Below are positions 26,066-34,391 of a stretch of DNA of 64,000 bases, one piece after another. Within the stretch, counting starts at the first letter, position 1. Every line of letters begins with the position of its first letter. Origin of the DNA: Pseudacidovorax sp. RU35E (GTDB lineage Bacteria; Pseudomonadota; Gammaproteobacteria; Burkholderiales; Burkholderiaceae_C); the NCBI RefSeq assembly GCF_900156165.1, contig NZ_FTMY01000010.1, forward strand, positions 1 to 64,000. Reading direction: 5' to 3'. The position numbers and the translations under genes are program-made. Under the pieces are notes generated by a model that was not told the DNA's origin, searched no databases, and worked only from the letters and a program-made list of their open reading frames with translations.

Positions 26066-27286
26066 ATGACGGCGTCCTTCGACGCCATCGTCATCGGCGC
26101 CGGCGCCGCCGGGCTCTTCTGCGCGGCGCAGGCCGGCCAGCGCGGCCTGCGCGTGCTGCTCATCGACCATGCCGAACGCGTGGCCGAGAAGATCCGCATC
26201 TCCGGCGGTGGCCGATGCAACTTCACCAACCGCGAACTCGACCCGCGGGCGCCGCAGCGCCATTACCTGGGCGAGAACCCGCATTTCTGCCGCTCGGCGC
26301 TGGCCCGCTACACGCCGGCCGACTTCATCGCCCTGGTCGACCGCCACGGCATCGCCTGGCACGAGAAGCACAAGGGCCAGCTCTTCTGCGACGGGCCCTC
26401 GCAGCAGATCATCGACCTGCTGCTGGCCGAATGCGCCGATGGCCACGTCGAACACTGGCAGCCCTGCGCCGTGCAGTCGGTCGTCTTCGACGCCGACGCT
26501 GGCCCCTACCGGCTGCAGACCGCGCGCGGGCCGGTGGAGGCGCCGCAGCTGGTCATCGCCACCGGCGGACTGGCCATCCCGCAGATCGGCGCCACCGACT
26601 TCGGCTGGCGCATCGCCGCGCAGTTCGGTCTCAGGACCATTGCCCCGCGGCCCGCGCTGGTGCCGCTGACTTTCGGCGGCCAGGCCTGGGCGCCCTATGC
26701 GCAACTGGCCGGGCTGGCGCTGCCGGTAGCCATCAGCACCGGCAGCGGCAAGGCGCGCATGCGCTTCGACGAGGACCTGCTGTTCACGCACCGCGGCCTG
26801 TCGGGCCCGGCCATCCTGCAGATCTCCAGCTACTGGCAGCCGGGCACGCCGCTGACGCTGGACTTTGCGCCCAACACCGACGTGCAGGCCCGCCTGACCG
26901 AGGCCAAGCGCGATTCGCGCAAACGGGTGGCCAACGAACTGGCGACGCTGGTGCCCTCGCGGCTGGCCGACGCCTGGACCGGCGAGGACCCGGGCCTGCA
27001 GCGGCCCATCAACGAGGCGGCCGACAAGTCGCTGGCCCGGCTGGCCGAGCGCATCAGCCGCTGGTCGCTGGTGCCCGACGGCACCGAGGGCTACAAGAAG
27101 GCCGAGGTCACGGCCGGCGGCGTGGACACGCGCGAGCTGTCCTCGCAGACCCTGGAAGCCGCGCGCCAGCCCGGCCTCTTCTTCATCGGCGAGACGGTGG
27201 ACGTGACCGGCTGGCTGGGCGGCTACAACTTCCAGTGGGCCTGGGCCAGCGCCCACGCCTGCGCGCAGGCGCTGCGGGCCGGCTGA
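26066..27286 (+). CDS. NAD(P)/FAD-dependent oxidoreductase, HI0933/BaiN family
   Basis: The 406-residue flavoprotein opens with the FAD motif AIVIGAGAAGLFCAAQAG, followed by the family marks KIRISGGGRCNFTNRE and FCDGPSQQIID. The C-terminus carries GLFFIGETVDVTGWLGGYNFQWAWASA, typical of the group. Members are assumed to be soluble oxidoreductases; most have no known substrate, so I give no pathway. It follows the hydroxylase gene by 28 bases and may share its transcript. Confidence 0.88.
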   Translation: MTASFDAIVIGAGAAGLFCAAQAGQRGLRVLLIDHAERVAEKIRISGGGRCNFTNRELDPRAPQRHYLGENPHFCRSALARYTPADFIALVDRHGIAWHEKHKGQLFCDGPSQQIIDLLLAECADGHVEHWQPCAVQSVVFDADAGPYRLQTARGPVEAPQLVIATGGLAIPQIGATDFGWRIAAQFGLRTIAPRPALVPLTFGGQAWAPYAQLAGLALPVAISTGSGKARMRFDEDLLFTHRGLSGPAILQISSYWQPGTPLTLDFAPNTDVQARLTEAKRDSRKRVANELATLVPSRLADAWTGEDPGLQRPINEAADKSLARLAERISRWSLVPDGTEGYKKAEVTAGGVDTRELSSQTLEAARQPGLFFIGETVDVTGWLGGYNFQWAWASAHACAQALRAG

Positions 27287-27400
27287 ATGCGCCAGCCACA
27301 GCCGGCGCAGCGCGGCGCCGCGGGCTTGCCTGATGGCAGCGCCTCGGCCCCGGCGTCTCCAGCATCGCGATGGGTACGGTCGCCGGCCTCCCGACGCAGC

Positions 27401-27429
27401 TTGAGCGGCAGCCCCGAACCTGCTACATT
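27401..27429 (+). promoter_or_regulatory. Predicted sigma-70 promoter of rpsU
   Basis: TTGAGC (27401-27406) and TACATT (27424-27429) are separated by exactly 17 bases, and TG-C precedes the -10, giving an extended -10. The transcript would start near 27437, with a leader of about 100 bases. Confidence 0.7.
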
Positions 27430-27518
27430 AGCGGGCTAACTCTGGCCTACCCCTCAGCGGGCCGCACATCTTTCGAGTTGAGGACCACCGGCCGGGGGCC
27501 TCGATCTTCCCTGGTCAC

Positions 27519-27537
27519 ATTCAACATCTCTTTGAAT
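27519..27537 (+). promoter_or_regulatory. Hairpin next to the rpsU start codon in place of a Shine-Dalgarno site
   Basis: ATTCAA (27519-27524) and TTGAAT (27532-27537) form a 6-bp stem with a 7-base loop, ending two bases before the ATG at 27540. No purine-rich ribosome site is visible in the 30 bases before the start. This suggests structure-dependent, SD-independent initiation on the S21 mRNA. Confidence 0.45.
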
Positions 27538-27539
27538 CA

Positions 27540-27752
27540 ATGACCACCATCCGCGTTAAAGAAAACGAGCCCTTCGACGTCGCACTGCGTCGCTTCAAGC
27601 GCACCATCGAGAAGATCGGCCTGCTGACCGACCTGCGCGCTCGCGAGTTCTACGAAAAGCCGACCGCCGAGCGCAAGCGCAAGAAGGCTGCGGCCGTCAA
27701 GCGCCACTACAAGCGCGTGCGCAGCATGCAGCTGCCCAAGAAGCTGTACTGA
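27540..27752 (+). CDS. rpsU: 30S ribosomal protein S21
   Basis: S21 is a small basic protein near the anti-Shine-Dalgarno end of 16S rRNA and assists initiation. The 70-residue product [21 protein letters not shown] to LPKKLY is full length and matches the family along its whole length, with the basic helix [18 protein letters not shown]. It has its own promoter and terminator and is followed by yqeY, a common order. The lack of a Shine-Dalgarno sequence upstream is notable for this gene. Confidence 0.97.
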   Translation: MTTIRVKENEPFDVALRRFKRTIEKIGLLTDLRAREFYEKPTAERKRKKAAAVKRHYKRVRSMQLPKKLY

Positions 27753-27806
27753 TCGATCCGCGGGCAACGCCGGCACGTCCTCGACGCCGCCGGTCACGCA
27801 CCACGC

Positions 27807-27845
27807 AAGCCGCGCCGGGGAAACCTGCCGCGGCTTTTGTTTTTC
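27807..27845 (+). terminator. rpsU terminator
   Basis: AAGCCGCG (27807-27814) pairs with CGCGGCTT (27829-27836) around a 14-base loop, followed by TTTTGTTTTT. It lies 55 bases after the rpsU stop and before yqeY. Confidence 0.88.
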
Positions 27846-27954
27846 TGCCGCCGGCCGAGCGCCGGCGAAGACACCGCCCGGTCCACGGGCCCAGGCCGCA
27901 CGCCACGGGGAGCGCGCCGCCTTTTCCTCCATTCCCCTGCAGCAAGGACGCACC

Positions 27955-28401
27955 ATGAGCCTCAAGGCCCGCATCACCGAAGACATGAAGACCGCCATGC
28001 GCGCCAAGGAAGCCGAGCGCCTGGGCACCATCCGCCTGCTGCTGGCCGCGATGAAGCAGAAGGAAGTGGACGAGCGCATCGAGCTGGACGACGCCGCCGT
28101 CGTCGGCGTCATCGACAAGATGATCAAGCAGCGCAAGGACTCCATCGCCGCCTTCACCCAGGCCGGCCGCACCGAGCTGGCCGACAAGGAAGCGGCCGAG
28201 GTTGTCGTGCTCGAGGCCTACCTGCCCCAGCGCCTGGGCGCCGACGAGATCGCTGCAGAAGTGAAGGCCATCGTGGCCGAGCTGGGCGCCAGCGGCCCCG
28301 GCGACATGGGCAAGGTGATGGGCGCCGCCAAGCAGCGCCTGGCCGGCAAGGCCGAAATGGGCCAGGTGAGCGCGGCCGTCAAGGCGGCCCTGGCCGGCTG
28401 A
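27955..28401 (+). CDS. yqeY: GatB/YqeY domain protein
   Basis: The 148-residue all-helical protein matches YqeY, a stand-alone relative of the C-terminal tRNA-binding tail of GatB. Typical stretches are LKARITEDMKTAMRAKEAERLGTIRLLLAA, the EAYLPQRLG helix turn, and GDMGKVMGAAKQRLAGKAE. Its exact cell role is not settled; the GatB likeness suggests binding to tRNA. It lies after the rpsU terminator and five bases before a Nudix gene. Confidence 0.93.
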   Translation: MSLKARITEDMKTAMRAKEAERLGTIRLLLAAMKQKEVDERIELDDAAVVGVIDKMIKQRKDSIAAFTQAGRTELADKEAAEVVVLEAYLPQRLGADEIAAEVKAIVAELGASGPGDMGKVMGAAKQRLAGKAEMGQVSAAVKAALAG

Positions 28402-28405
28402 CCGC

Positions 28406-28870
28406 ATGAATGCGCCAGTCGCCGCGCCCATCGGCAAGGCCTGCGCCTGCGTGGTGGACGCGCGCGGCCGGCTGCTGGTCTTCCACCATCCGGGCGACCG
28501 CGGCATGCAGCTGGTCAAGGGCACCATCGAGCCCGGCGAGTCGCCGGAGGATGCCGTGCGCCGCGAGCTGCTGGAGGAATCCGGCCTGCGCTTCGACGGC
28601 CCGCTGCAGCCGCTGGGCACGCTGCTGCGCCACTGCGACGCGGGCCACGAGGGCAACGACCACACGCATGAACAGCTGTGGCACCTGTTCCTGATGCGCA
28701 TCGAGGCACTGCTGCCGGAGCGCTTCGAACACACGGCCCACGGCAGCCCGGAAGAGGACGGCCTCGTCTTCGACTTCCGCTGGCTGAGCGAAGGGGAGCC
28801 GCTGGACGGCTTCACCCTGCCCTACCGGCAGGCCATCGAACGGGTCTGGCAGGCGCTGCGGGTCGCCTGA
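28406..28870 (+). CDS. Nudix hydrolase
   Basis: The 154-residue protein has a complete Nudix box, G-x5-E-x7-RELLEESGL, running from GTIEPGESPED to ESGL (about residues 39-61). Such enzymes cleave nucleoside diphosphates linked to another group. The substrate is not given by sequence. The start lies four bases after the yqeY stop, so the two are probably co-translated. Confidence 0.88.
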   Translation: MNAPVAAPIGKACACVVDARGRLLVFHHPGDRGMQLVKGTIEPGESPEDAVRRELLEESGLRFDGPLQPLGTLLRHCDAGHEGNDHTHEQLWHLFLMRIEALLPERFEHTAHGSPEEDGLVFDFRWLSEGEPLDGFTLPYRQAIERVWQALRVA

Positions 28871-28945
28871 GGCCCGCCTCCCTCACCGACACCCGGGCAC
28901 CGCCGGATAGGCGACTGACGGCGCTACGGCGCTGGCAGCATTCGC

Positions 28946-30316
28946 TCAGGCCCCGGCCACCTTCATCCGGTCGATCAGCATCGAGCCGACCGTCTTGGCG
29001 CCGTAGTTGTAGGCGTCGGCCCCCACGGCCTGGATGCCCATCAGCATCGACTTGAGGTTGCCGGCGATGGTGATCTCCTGCACCGGGAAGGCGATCTGCC
29101 CGTTCTCGACCCAGAAGCCGCTGGCGCCGCGCGAGTAGTCGCCGGTGACGTAGTTGACGCCCTGCCCCATCAGCTCGATGACGAACAGGCCGGTGCCCAG
29201 CTTGCGCAGCATGGCGTCCAGGTCGTCGGCCGGGTCGGTCAGGCGCGAGCGCAGCGTCAGGTTGTGCGAGCCACCGGCGTTGCCCGTGGTCTTCATGCCC
29301 AGCTTGCGGGCCGAATAGGTGGACAGGAAGTAGCCTTCCAGCCGGCCAGCGTCGACCACCGTGCGCGCCCGGGTGATCACGCCCTCGTCGTCGAAGGGCG
29401 CGCTGCCCTTGCCACGGCGGATGTGCGGGTCTTCGGTCACGTCGATATGCGAGGGCAGCACGTCCTTGCCCAGCGAGTCGAGCAGGAAGGTACTGCGCCG
29501 GTACAGCGATCCGCCACTGACGGCCTGCACCAGTCCGCCCAGCAGGCCGGCGGCCAGCGGCGACTCGAACAGCACCGGGCATTCGGTGGTCTTGATCTTG
29601 CGCGACTTCAGGCGGCTCAGCGCCCGCTCTGCGGCATAGCGGCCCACCGCCTGCGGCGAGGCCAGCTCGTCCGCCGAGCGCATGGAGCTGTACCAGGCGT
29701 CGCGCTGCATGTCGTCGCCGCGGCCGGCGATGGGCGCCACCGAGATCGAATGCCGCGAACTGGCGTAGCCGCCGCGAAAGCCGTGCGTGTGCGCGCTGAA
29801 GAAGTGGCTTTGCTGGGCCGAGACGCCCGCACCTTCGCTGTTGGTGATGCGACGGTCGGTGCTCAAGGCTGCGGCCTCACATTCGAGCGCGAGCTTGGCA
29901 GCACCCTCGCTGTCGATGGCCCAGGGATGGAAGAGGTCCAGCTCCGGGTGGTCCTTGGCGATGTCCGCCTCGTCGGGCAGGCCGCCGACCGGGTCCTCGG
30001 CGGTGAAGCGGGCGATGTCGTACGCCGCCTGCACCGTCTGGCGGATGGCCGCTTCCGAGAAGTCGGAAGTGCTGGCGTTGCCGCGCCGGTTGCCCACGTA
30101 GACGGTGACGCCCAGCGACTTGTCGCGGTTGCGCTCCACGTTCTCGAGTTGGCCCTTGCGCACCGAGACGCTCAGTCCGCAGCCTTCGGACGCCTCCGCG
30201 CCGGCGTCGGTGGCACCCAGCTTCTTGGCATGCGCCAGGGCGGTGTCGACCAGGTTCTCGAAGTAATCTCGGCTGTAGGCGAAGCCGCTTTCCGCGCGCG
30301 AAGTGGTGGTGCTCAT
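28946..30316 (-). CDS. pmbA: Metalloprotease PmbA/TldE
   Basis: PmbA (TldE) and TldD form a metalloprotease complex that trims modified peptides and degrades CcdA-type antitoxins. The 456 residues start MSTTTSRAESGFAY. The TldD/PmbA middle is present (VRKGQLENVERNRDKSLGVTVYVG), and so is the C-terminal barrel with GVNYVTGDYSRGASGFWVENG and ITIAGNLKSML. The zinc motif HEXXXH belongs to TldD and is not expected here. It is divergent from darP across 61 bases, as in many proteobacteria. Confidence 0.95.
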   Translation of the reverse strand: MSTTTSRAESGFAYSRDYFENLVDTALAHAKKLGATDAGAEASEGCGLSVSVRKGQLENVERNRDKSLGVTVYVGNRRGNASTSDFSEAAIRQTVQAAYDIARFTAEDPVGGLPDEADIAKDHPELDLFHPWAIDSEGAAKLALECEAAALSTDRRITNSEGAGVSAQQSHFFSAHTHGFRGGYASSRHSISVAPIAGRGDDMQRDAWYSSMRSADELASPQAVGRYAAERALSRLKSRKIKTTECPVLFESPLAAGLLGGLVQAVSGGSLYRRSTFLLDSLGKDVLPSHIDVTEDPHIRRGKGSAPFDDEGVITRARTVVDAGRLEGYFLSTYSARKLGMKTTGNAGGSHNLTLRSRLTDPADDLDAMLRKLGTGLFVIELMGQGVNYVTGDYSRGASGFWVENGQIAFPVQEITIAGNLKSMLMGIQAVGADAYNYGAKTVGSMLIDRMKVAGA

Positions 30317-30377
30317 GTGAGGGACAATGATAGCGACGCGCCCCCGATGGCCGGGCGGCGCACCCAATTCCCCCGCC

Positions 30378-31034
30378 ATGCCCCGCAAACCCAAAAAAGG
30401 CTACTTCGTCCGTGGCCAGTTCGTCGCCGAAGGCAGCGAACTCGACATCGAATACAAGCGCGAACTCAAGGGCGGCATCGAGACCAGCAAGACCGATCTC
30501 AAGCGCGAAAGCGCCGAGCTGCAGGCGCTGGGCGAGGCCCTGCTCACGCTGCGTGGCGAGGCGCGCGAGCGTCTGCAGCTGCCCGACCAACTGATCGAGG
30601 CCCTCAAGGAACTCGGCCGCATCACCAACTTCGAAGGCCGTCGGCGGCAGTCGCAGTTCGTCGGCAAGCTCATGCGCAAGCTGGACGCCGAGACGCTGGA
30701 GGCGGTGCGCACCGCCCTCGACGAGCAGGCCCGCGGCCCCGCCCAGGCCACCGCCATGCTGCACGAAGCCGAGCAATGGCGCGAGCGCCTGCTGGCCGAC
30801 GACGACGCCCTGGGCGCCTGGATCGAGACCCACCCCGGCAGCGACGCCCAGCAGATGCGCGCCCTGGTGCGCCAGGCCCGCAAGGACCACCAGGCCGGCA
30901 AGCCCGGCGAGGCGCCCCGCCAGGGGAAGGCCTTCCGCGAACTGTTCCAGCGCATCCGCGAGCAGCTGTCGGTGCATGGCGACGACGACCATGCCGACCA
31001 GGCCTCGGCCCAGTCGCGCGAGGAAGACGCCTGA
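30378..31034 (+). CDS. darP: Ribosome biogenesis factor DarP (YjgA)
   Basis: DarP helps late maturation of the 50S subunit. The 218-residue protein starts MPRKPKKGYFVRG and has the DUF615 pattern: SKTDLKRESAELQALGEALLTL, then LGRITNFEGRRRQSQFVGKLMRKL, ending in a charged tail. A start 17 codons earlier is open but would run into the promoter shared with pmbA. The mog start overlaps its stop (TGATG), so the two are coupled. Confidence 0.93.
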   Translation: MPRKPKKGYFVRGQFVAEGSELDIEYKRELKGGIETSKTDLKRESAELQALGEALLTLRGEARERLQLPDQLIEALKELGRITNFEGRRRQSQFVGKLMRKLDAETLEAVRTALDEQARGPAQATAMLHEAEQWRERLLADDDALGAWIETHPGSDAQQMRALVRQARKDHQAGKPGEAPRQGKAFRELFQRIREQLSVHGDDDHADQASAQSREEDA

Positions 31035-31633
31035 TGGCCGCCGCCGGTTTCGAGTCGGTCAGGATCGGCATCGTCTCGGTCAGCGACCGCGCCAGCAGCG
31101 GCGTCTACGAGGACAAGGGCCTGCCCGCGCTGCAGGACTGGCTGACGCGGGCGCTCAAGAACCCCATCGCCTTCGAACCCCGCCTGATCCCCGACGAGGC
31201 CCCGCGCATCAGCGCCGCGCTGATCGAGCTGGTGGACGCCGGCTGCAGCCTGGTGCTGACCACCGGCGGCACCGGCCCCGCACCGCGCGACGTGACGCCC
31301 GAGGCCACGCTGGCCGTCGCGCACAAGGAGATGCCCGGCTTCGGCGAGCAGATGCGGCAGATCGGCCTGCGCTTCGTGCCCACGGCGATCCTGTCGCGCC
31401 AGGTGGCGGTGATCCGCGATCGCAGCCTGATCATCAACCTGCCCGGCCAGCCCAAGTCCATCGCCGAGACGCTGGAAGGCCTCAGGACGGCCGATGGCAG
31501 CCAGATGGTGCCTGGCATCTTTGCGGCCGTGCCCTACTGCATTGACCTGATCGGCGGGCCCTACCTCGAGACGCACGACGACGTCTGCAAGGCATTCCGG
31601 CCCAAGTCGGCGATCCGGCCGGCCCGCGACTGA
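31034..31633 (+). CDS. mog: Molybdopterin adenylyltransferase
   Basis: Mog activates molybdopterin by adenylylation before molybdenum insertion. The 199-residue protein shows IGIVSVSDRASSGVYEDKG, the binding loop TTGGTGPAPRDVTPEAT, and LIINLPGQPKSI, all standard in MogA. The extended C-terminal region (VPGIFAAVPYCIDLIGGPYLE) separates it from MoaB. It begins in the darP stop. Its product is needed for the NasA cofactor, although the gene is 8 kb from nasA and not in that operon. Confidence 0.93.
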   Translation: MAAAGFESVRIGIVSVSDRASSGVYEDKGLPALQDWLTRALKNPIAFEPRLIPDEAPRISAALIELVDAGCSLVLTTGGTGPAPRDVTPEATLAVAHKEMPGFGEQMRQIGLRFVPTAILSRQVAVIRDRSLIINLPGQPKSIAETLEGLRTADGSQMVPGIFAAVPYCIDLIGGPYLETHDDVCKAFRPKSAIRPARD

Positions 31634-31681
31634 GCGTCTTTCGTTCCTGCCCGCCTGGGCCCACCCGGCGCGGGGACACGC

Positions 31682-32338
31682 TCAGAACTCCGCGTCGAGC
31701 TCGTCGATCTCTTCGGGCTCCTGCATGGCCGCGGCCATCCATTCGCGCATCGCGGGCAGTTCCAGCACTTGCTGACTGTAGGAAGCGCACAGGTCGTCCA
31801 GCGCCACGCCGTAACTGCGAAAGCGCGTGACCACCGGCGCATACATCGCATCGGCCAGGCCCGGCCGGTCGCCGAAGAGGAAGGGGCCGCCATAGGTCGC
31901 CAGGCACTCGCGCCAGATCGCCACGATGCGGTCGATGTCGGCCTGGGCGCGCGACCACACCTTGAAGTCCTTGAAGCGGGCCTTGATGTTCATGGGCAGC
32001 GCGCCGCGCAGGGCAGAAAAGCCCGAATGCATCTCGCCGCAGATCGCACGGCAGTGGGCGCGGGCGGCTGCATCCGTGGGCAGCAGGCCGGCCTTGGGAA
32101 AGTTCTCGTGCAGGTACTCGCCGATGGCCATCGTGTCCCAGACCCGGATGCCCCGGTGCTCCAGCGAGGGCACGAGCATGGACGAGGACAGCAGCAGCAT
32201 CTCCGCCTTCATGGCCGGATCGTCGGGCGGAATGACCTTCTCGACGAAATCCAGACCCGCCAGTCTGCACATCAGCCACCCGCGGAGGGCCCACGCGCCG
32301 TAGTTCTTGCTGCTGATGGTGAGAACGGCCTTGGCCAT
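31682..32338 (-). CDS. Glutathione S-transferase family protein
   Basis: The 218-residue cytosolic protein has an N-terminal thioredoxin-like domain (ISSKNYGAWALRGWLMCRLAG ... VPSLEHRGIRVWDTMAIGEYL, with the cis-Pro in VPSL) and an all-alpha C-terminal domain with FLFGDRPGLADAMYAPV. The S-S-x-x-Y opening could supply a catalytic Ser. The class and substrate are not clear. A CTGGAGC site precedes the chosen start; a longer frame upstream is a shadow of the divergent PHB gene region. Confidence 0.88.
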   Translation of the reverse strand: MAKAVLTISSKNYGAWALRGWLMCRLAGLDFVEKVIPPDDPAMKAEMLLLSSSMLVPSLEHRGIRVWDTMAIGEYLHENFPKAGLLPTDAAARAHCRAICGEMHSGFSALRGALPMNIKARFKDFKVWSRAQADIDRIVAIWRECLATYGGPFLFGDRPGLADAMYAPVVTRFRSYGVALDDLCASYSQQVLELPAMREWMAAAMQEPEEIDELDAEF

Positions 32339-32456
32339 GTCGAATGCTCCAGTCGGTGACTCCGGCCCCACGACCTGCAAAGCCTGTGCCAGAACAGTGC
32401 ATGGTCCCTGCCGCGCCTGCGCACCGGCATGGCCCGCAACTTGCCTTGATGGGGAC

Positions 32457-33683
32457 ATGCTGTACCAGGCCTATCAAATGCAGGCCGACCTGCTGTCGCC
32501 GCTGCGCCAGCTGTCGCACTTCTTCGGACATGCGCTCTTTGCCGCGGGCAACGAGCGCACCGTGCCCCGGCGACTGTCGGCGGCGATGGACGTCTTCGAT
32601 CGGCTCAAGCTCACCCACCAGCGCCCGGACTACGGCATCCGCGAGGTCACGATCAACGGCGAGGCCGTGCCCGTGGTCGAGGAAAAAGCCCTCCAGGCTC
32701 CCTTCGGCACACTGCTGCGCTTTCGCAAGCTGCGGCCGGCCGATGCACCAGCGGAGCCCCCCGTGCTGCTGGCTGCACCGTTGTCGGGCCATTTCGCCAC
32801 CCTGCTACGCGAAACGGTGCGCACCCTGCTGCGCGACCACGACGTCTACATCACCGATTGGCACAACGCACGCGACGTGTCGCTGGCCCATTGCCGCTTC
32901 GGCCTGGACGAGTACACGCTGCAGCTGATGGACTTCCTGCGCGCGGTCGGGCCGGGCGTGCATCTGGTGGCGGTGTGCCAACCCTGCGTGGCCGCCCTGG
33001 CCGCCACCGCGCTGATGGCCGAGGACGACGACCCCGCCACCCCGCGCAGCCTGACGCTGATGGCCGGGCCGGTGGACTGCCGCATCAACCCGACGCAGGT
33101 CAACCGCCTGGCCACCGAGCGCCCCATCGACTGGTTCGAGCGCAACCTGATCAGCCATGTGCCGCTGCCACATGCTGGCTTCATGCGCCGGGTGTACCCC
33201 GGCTTCGTCCAGCTCTCGGCCTTCATGAGCATGAACACGGAACGCCACAAGGAGCAGTTCCGACGCCTCTACGCGCACATCGTCGAAGGCGAAATGGACA
33301 AGGCCCAGGCGATCCGCACCTTCTATGAGGAGTACTTTGCCGTGAACGACCTGCCGGCCGAGTTCTACCTGGAGACGGTGGAGCGGGTCTTCCAGACCTA
33401 CGACCTGCCGCGCGGCGAACTCACCGTCGCCGGCCGCCGCGTCGATCCGCGGGCCATCCGCCGCACGGCCCTGCTCACCGTGGAGGGCGAGCGCGACGAC
33501 ATCTGCGCCGTGGGCCAGACGGTGGCGGCGCAAGACCTGTGCAGCAGCATCCGGCCCTACCTCAAGGCGCACCACCTGCAGGCGGGCGTGGGCCACTACG
33601 GCGTGTTCAGCGGCAGCAAGTGGAATGCGCAGATCTATCCGCGGGTGCGCGAGACGATCCATCAGGCCGCTGAACTGGGGTGA
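32457..33683 (+). CDS. phaZ: Intracellular poly(3-hydroxybutyrate) depolymerase
   Basis: PhaZ breaks down stored PHB granules. The 408-residue protein starts MLYQAYQMQADLLSPLRQ, as usual for the intracellular family. The nucleophile elbow reads VAVCQPCVAAL (Cys174), a Cys in place of the lipase Ser, as known for Cupriavidus PhaZ. The C-terminal catalytic His lies in VGHYGVFSG, with an upstream Asp in VEGERDDIC. No signal peptide fits a cytosolic role. It is 17-20 kb from phaC-phaA and divergent from a GST gene. Confidence 0.92.
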   Translation: MLYQAYQMQADLLSPLRQLSHFFGHALFAAGNERTVPRRLSAAMDVFDRLKLTHQRPDYGIREVTINGEAVPVVEEKALQAPFGTLLRFRKLRPADAPAEPPVLLAAPLSGHFATLLRETVRTLLRDHDVYITDWHNARDVSLAHCRFGLDEYTLQLMDFLRAVGPGVHLVAVCQPCVAALAATALMAEDDDPATPRSLTLMAGPVDCRINPTQVNRLATERPIDWFERNLISHVPLPHAGFMRRVYPGFVQLSAFMSMNTERHKEQFRRLYAHIVEGEMDKAQAIRTFYEEYFAVNDLPAEFYLETVERVFQTYDLPRGELTVAGRRVDPRAIRRTALLTVEGERDDICAVGQTVAAQDLCSSIRPYLKAHHLQAGVGHYGVFSGSKWNAQIYPRVRETIHQAAELG

Positions 33684-33711
33684 CGTACTCCGGTTGCCTC
33701 CCCACGGCAGT

Positions 33712-33746
33712 AAAAAAGCCGCGTGCCCCAGCGGGCGACGCGGCTT
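33712..33746 (-). terminator. Terminator of the CBS-domain gene
   Basis: AAGCCGCGT / ACGCGGCTT form a perfect 9-bp stem (33716-33724 with 33738-33746). Read on the minus strand it ends in six T residues. It also lies 32 bases after the phaZ stop and may act in that direction with a weaker tail. Confidence 0.85.
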
Positions 33747-33765
33747 GTCCTGACGCTGCCTCGCT

Positions 33766-34233
33766 TCAGAGCGAGGGCTGGTTCTGCGCGTTCTCTTCTT
33801 CCGCCGGCCAGTCGCGGATGTAGGCCTTGAGCATCTTGTTCTCGAAGTTCTGGCTGTCCACCACGGCCTTGGCCACGTCGTAGAAGCTGATCACGCCCAT
33901 CAGCATGCGCTTGTCCATGACCGGCATGTAGCGGGCGTGGCGCTCCAGCATCATCCGGCGGACCTCGTCGAGGTCGGTGCCGTTGGTGCAGGTCAGGGGC
34001 GCGTCGTCCATGGCCGTGCGCACCCGGGTGTCACCGACGGCACCCCCATTGCGCTGGATCTGCAGGATCACCTCGCGGAAGGTGAGCATGCCGACCAGGT
34101 CACCATGGGACATGACCACCAGCGAGCCGATGTCCTTCTCGGCCATGATGTCCACGGCCTCGGACAGCGGATCGTCTGGGCCGATGGTGTAGAGCGTGTT
34201 GCCCTTCACGCGCAGGATGTCGCTGACTTTCAT
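33766..34233 (-). CDS. CBS-domain pair protein
   Basis: The 155-residue protein is almost only two CBS domains. The first covers about residues 8-65 (ILRVKGNTLYTIGPDDPLSEAVDIMAEKDIGSLVV). The second covers about 72-130 (AMDDAPLTCTNGTDLDEVRRMMLERHARYMPVMD). A Bateman pair of this kind binds adenine nucleotides or NAD-like ligands and regulates partners. No effector domain is fused, and the partner is unknown. The start follows GAGGAGC. It is divergent from metY. Confidence 0.9.
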   Translation of the reverse strand: MKVSDILRVKGNTLYTIGPDDPLSEAVDIMAEKDIGSLVVMSHGDLVGMLTFREVILQIQRNGGAVGDTRVRTAMDDAPLTCTNGTDLDEVRRMMLERHARYMPVMDKRMLMGVISFYDVAKAVVDSQNFENKMLKAYIRDWPAEEENAQNQPSL

Positions 34234-34391
34234 CGGGTGCTCCTCAAGAAACCGTCCTGAAAATATAGCCCACAATCCCGCGGGACTGGCGCCCGGCCTC
34301 GACACTTTTCGCAGCTTCGGCACGCGGGCGCTGACAAGGAGACACGCTTGATACCTCGCATTTCCGCACGGCCCGTGCGCGGAGCCCAGCC

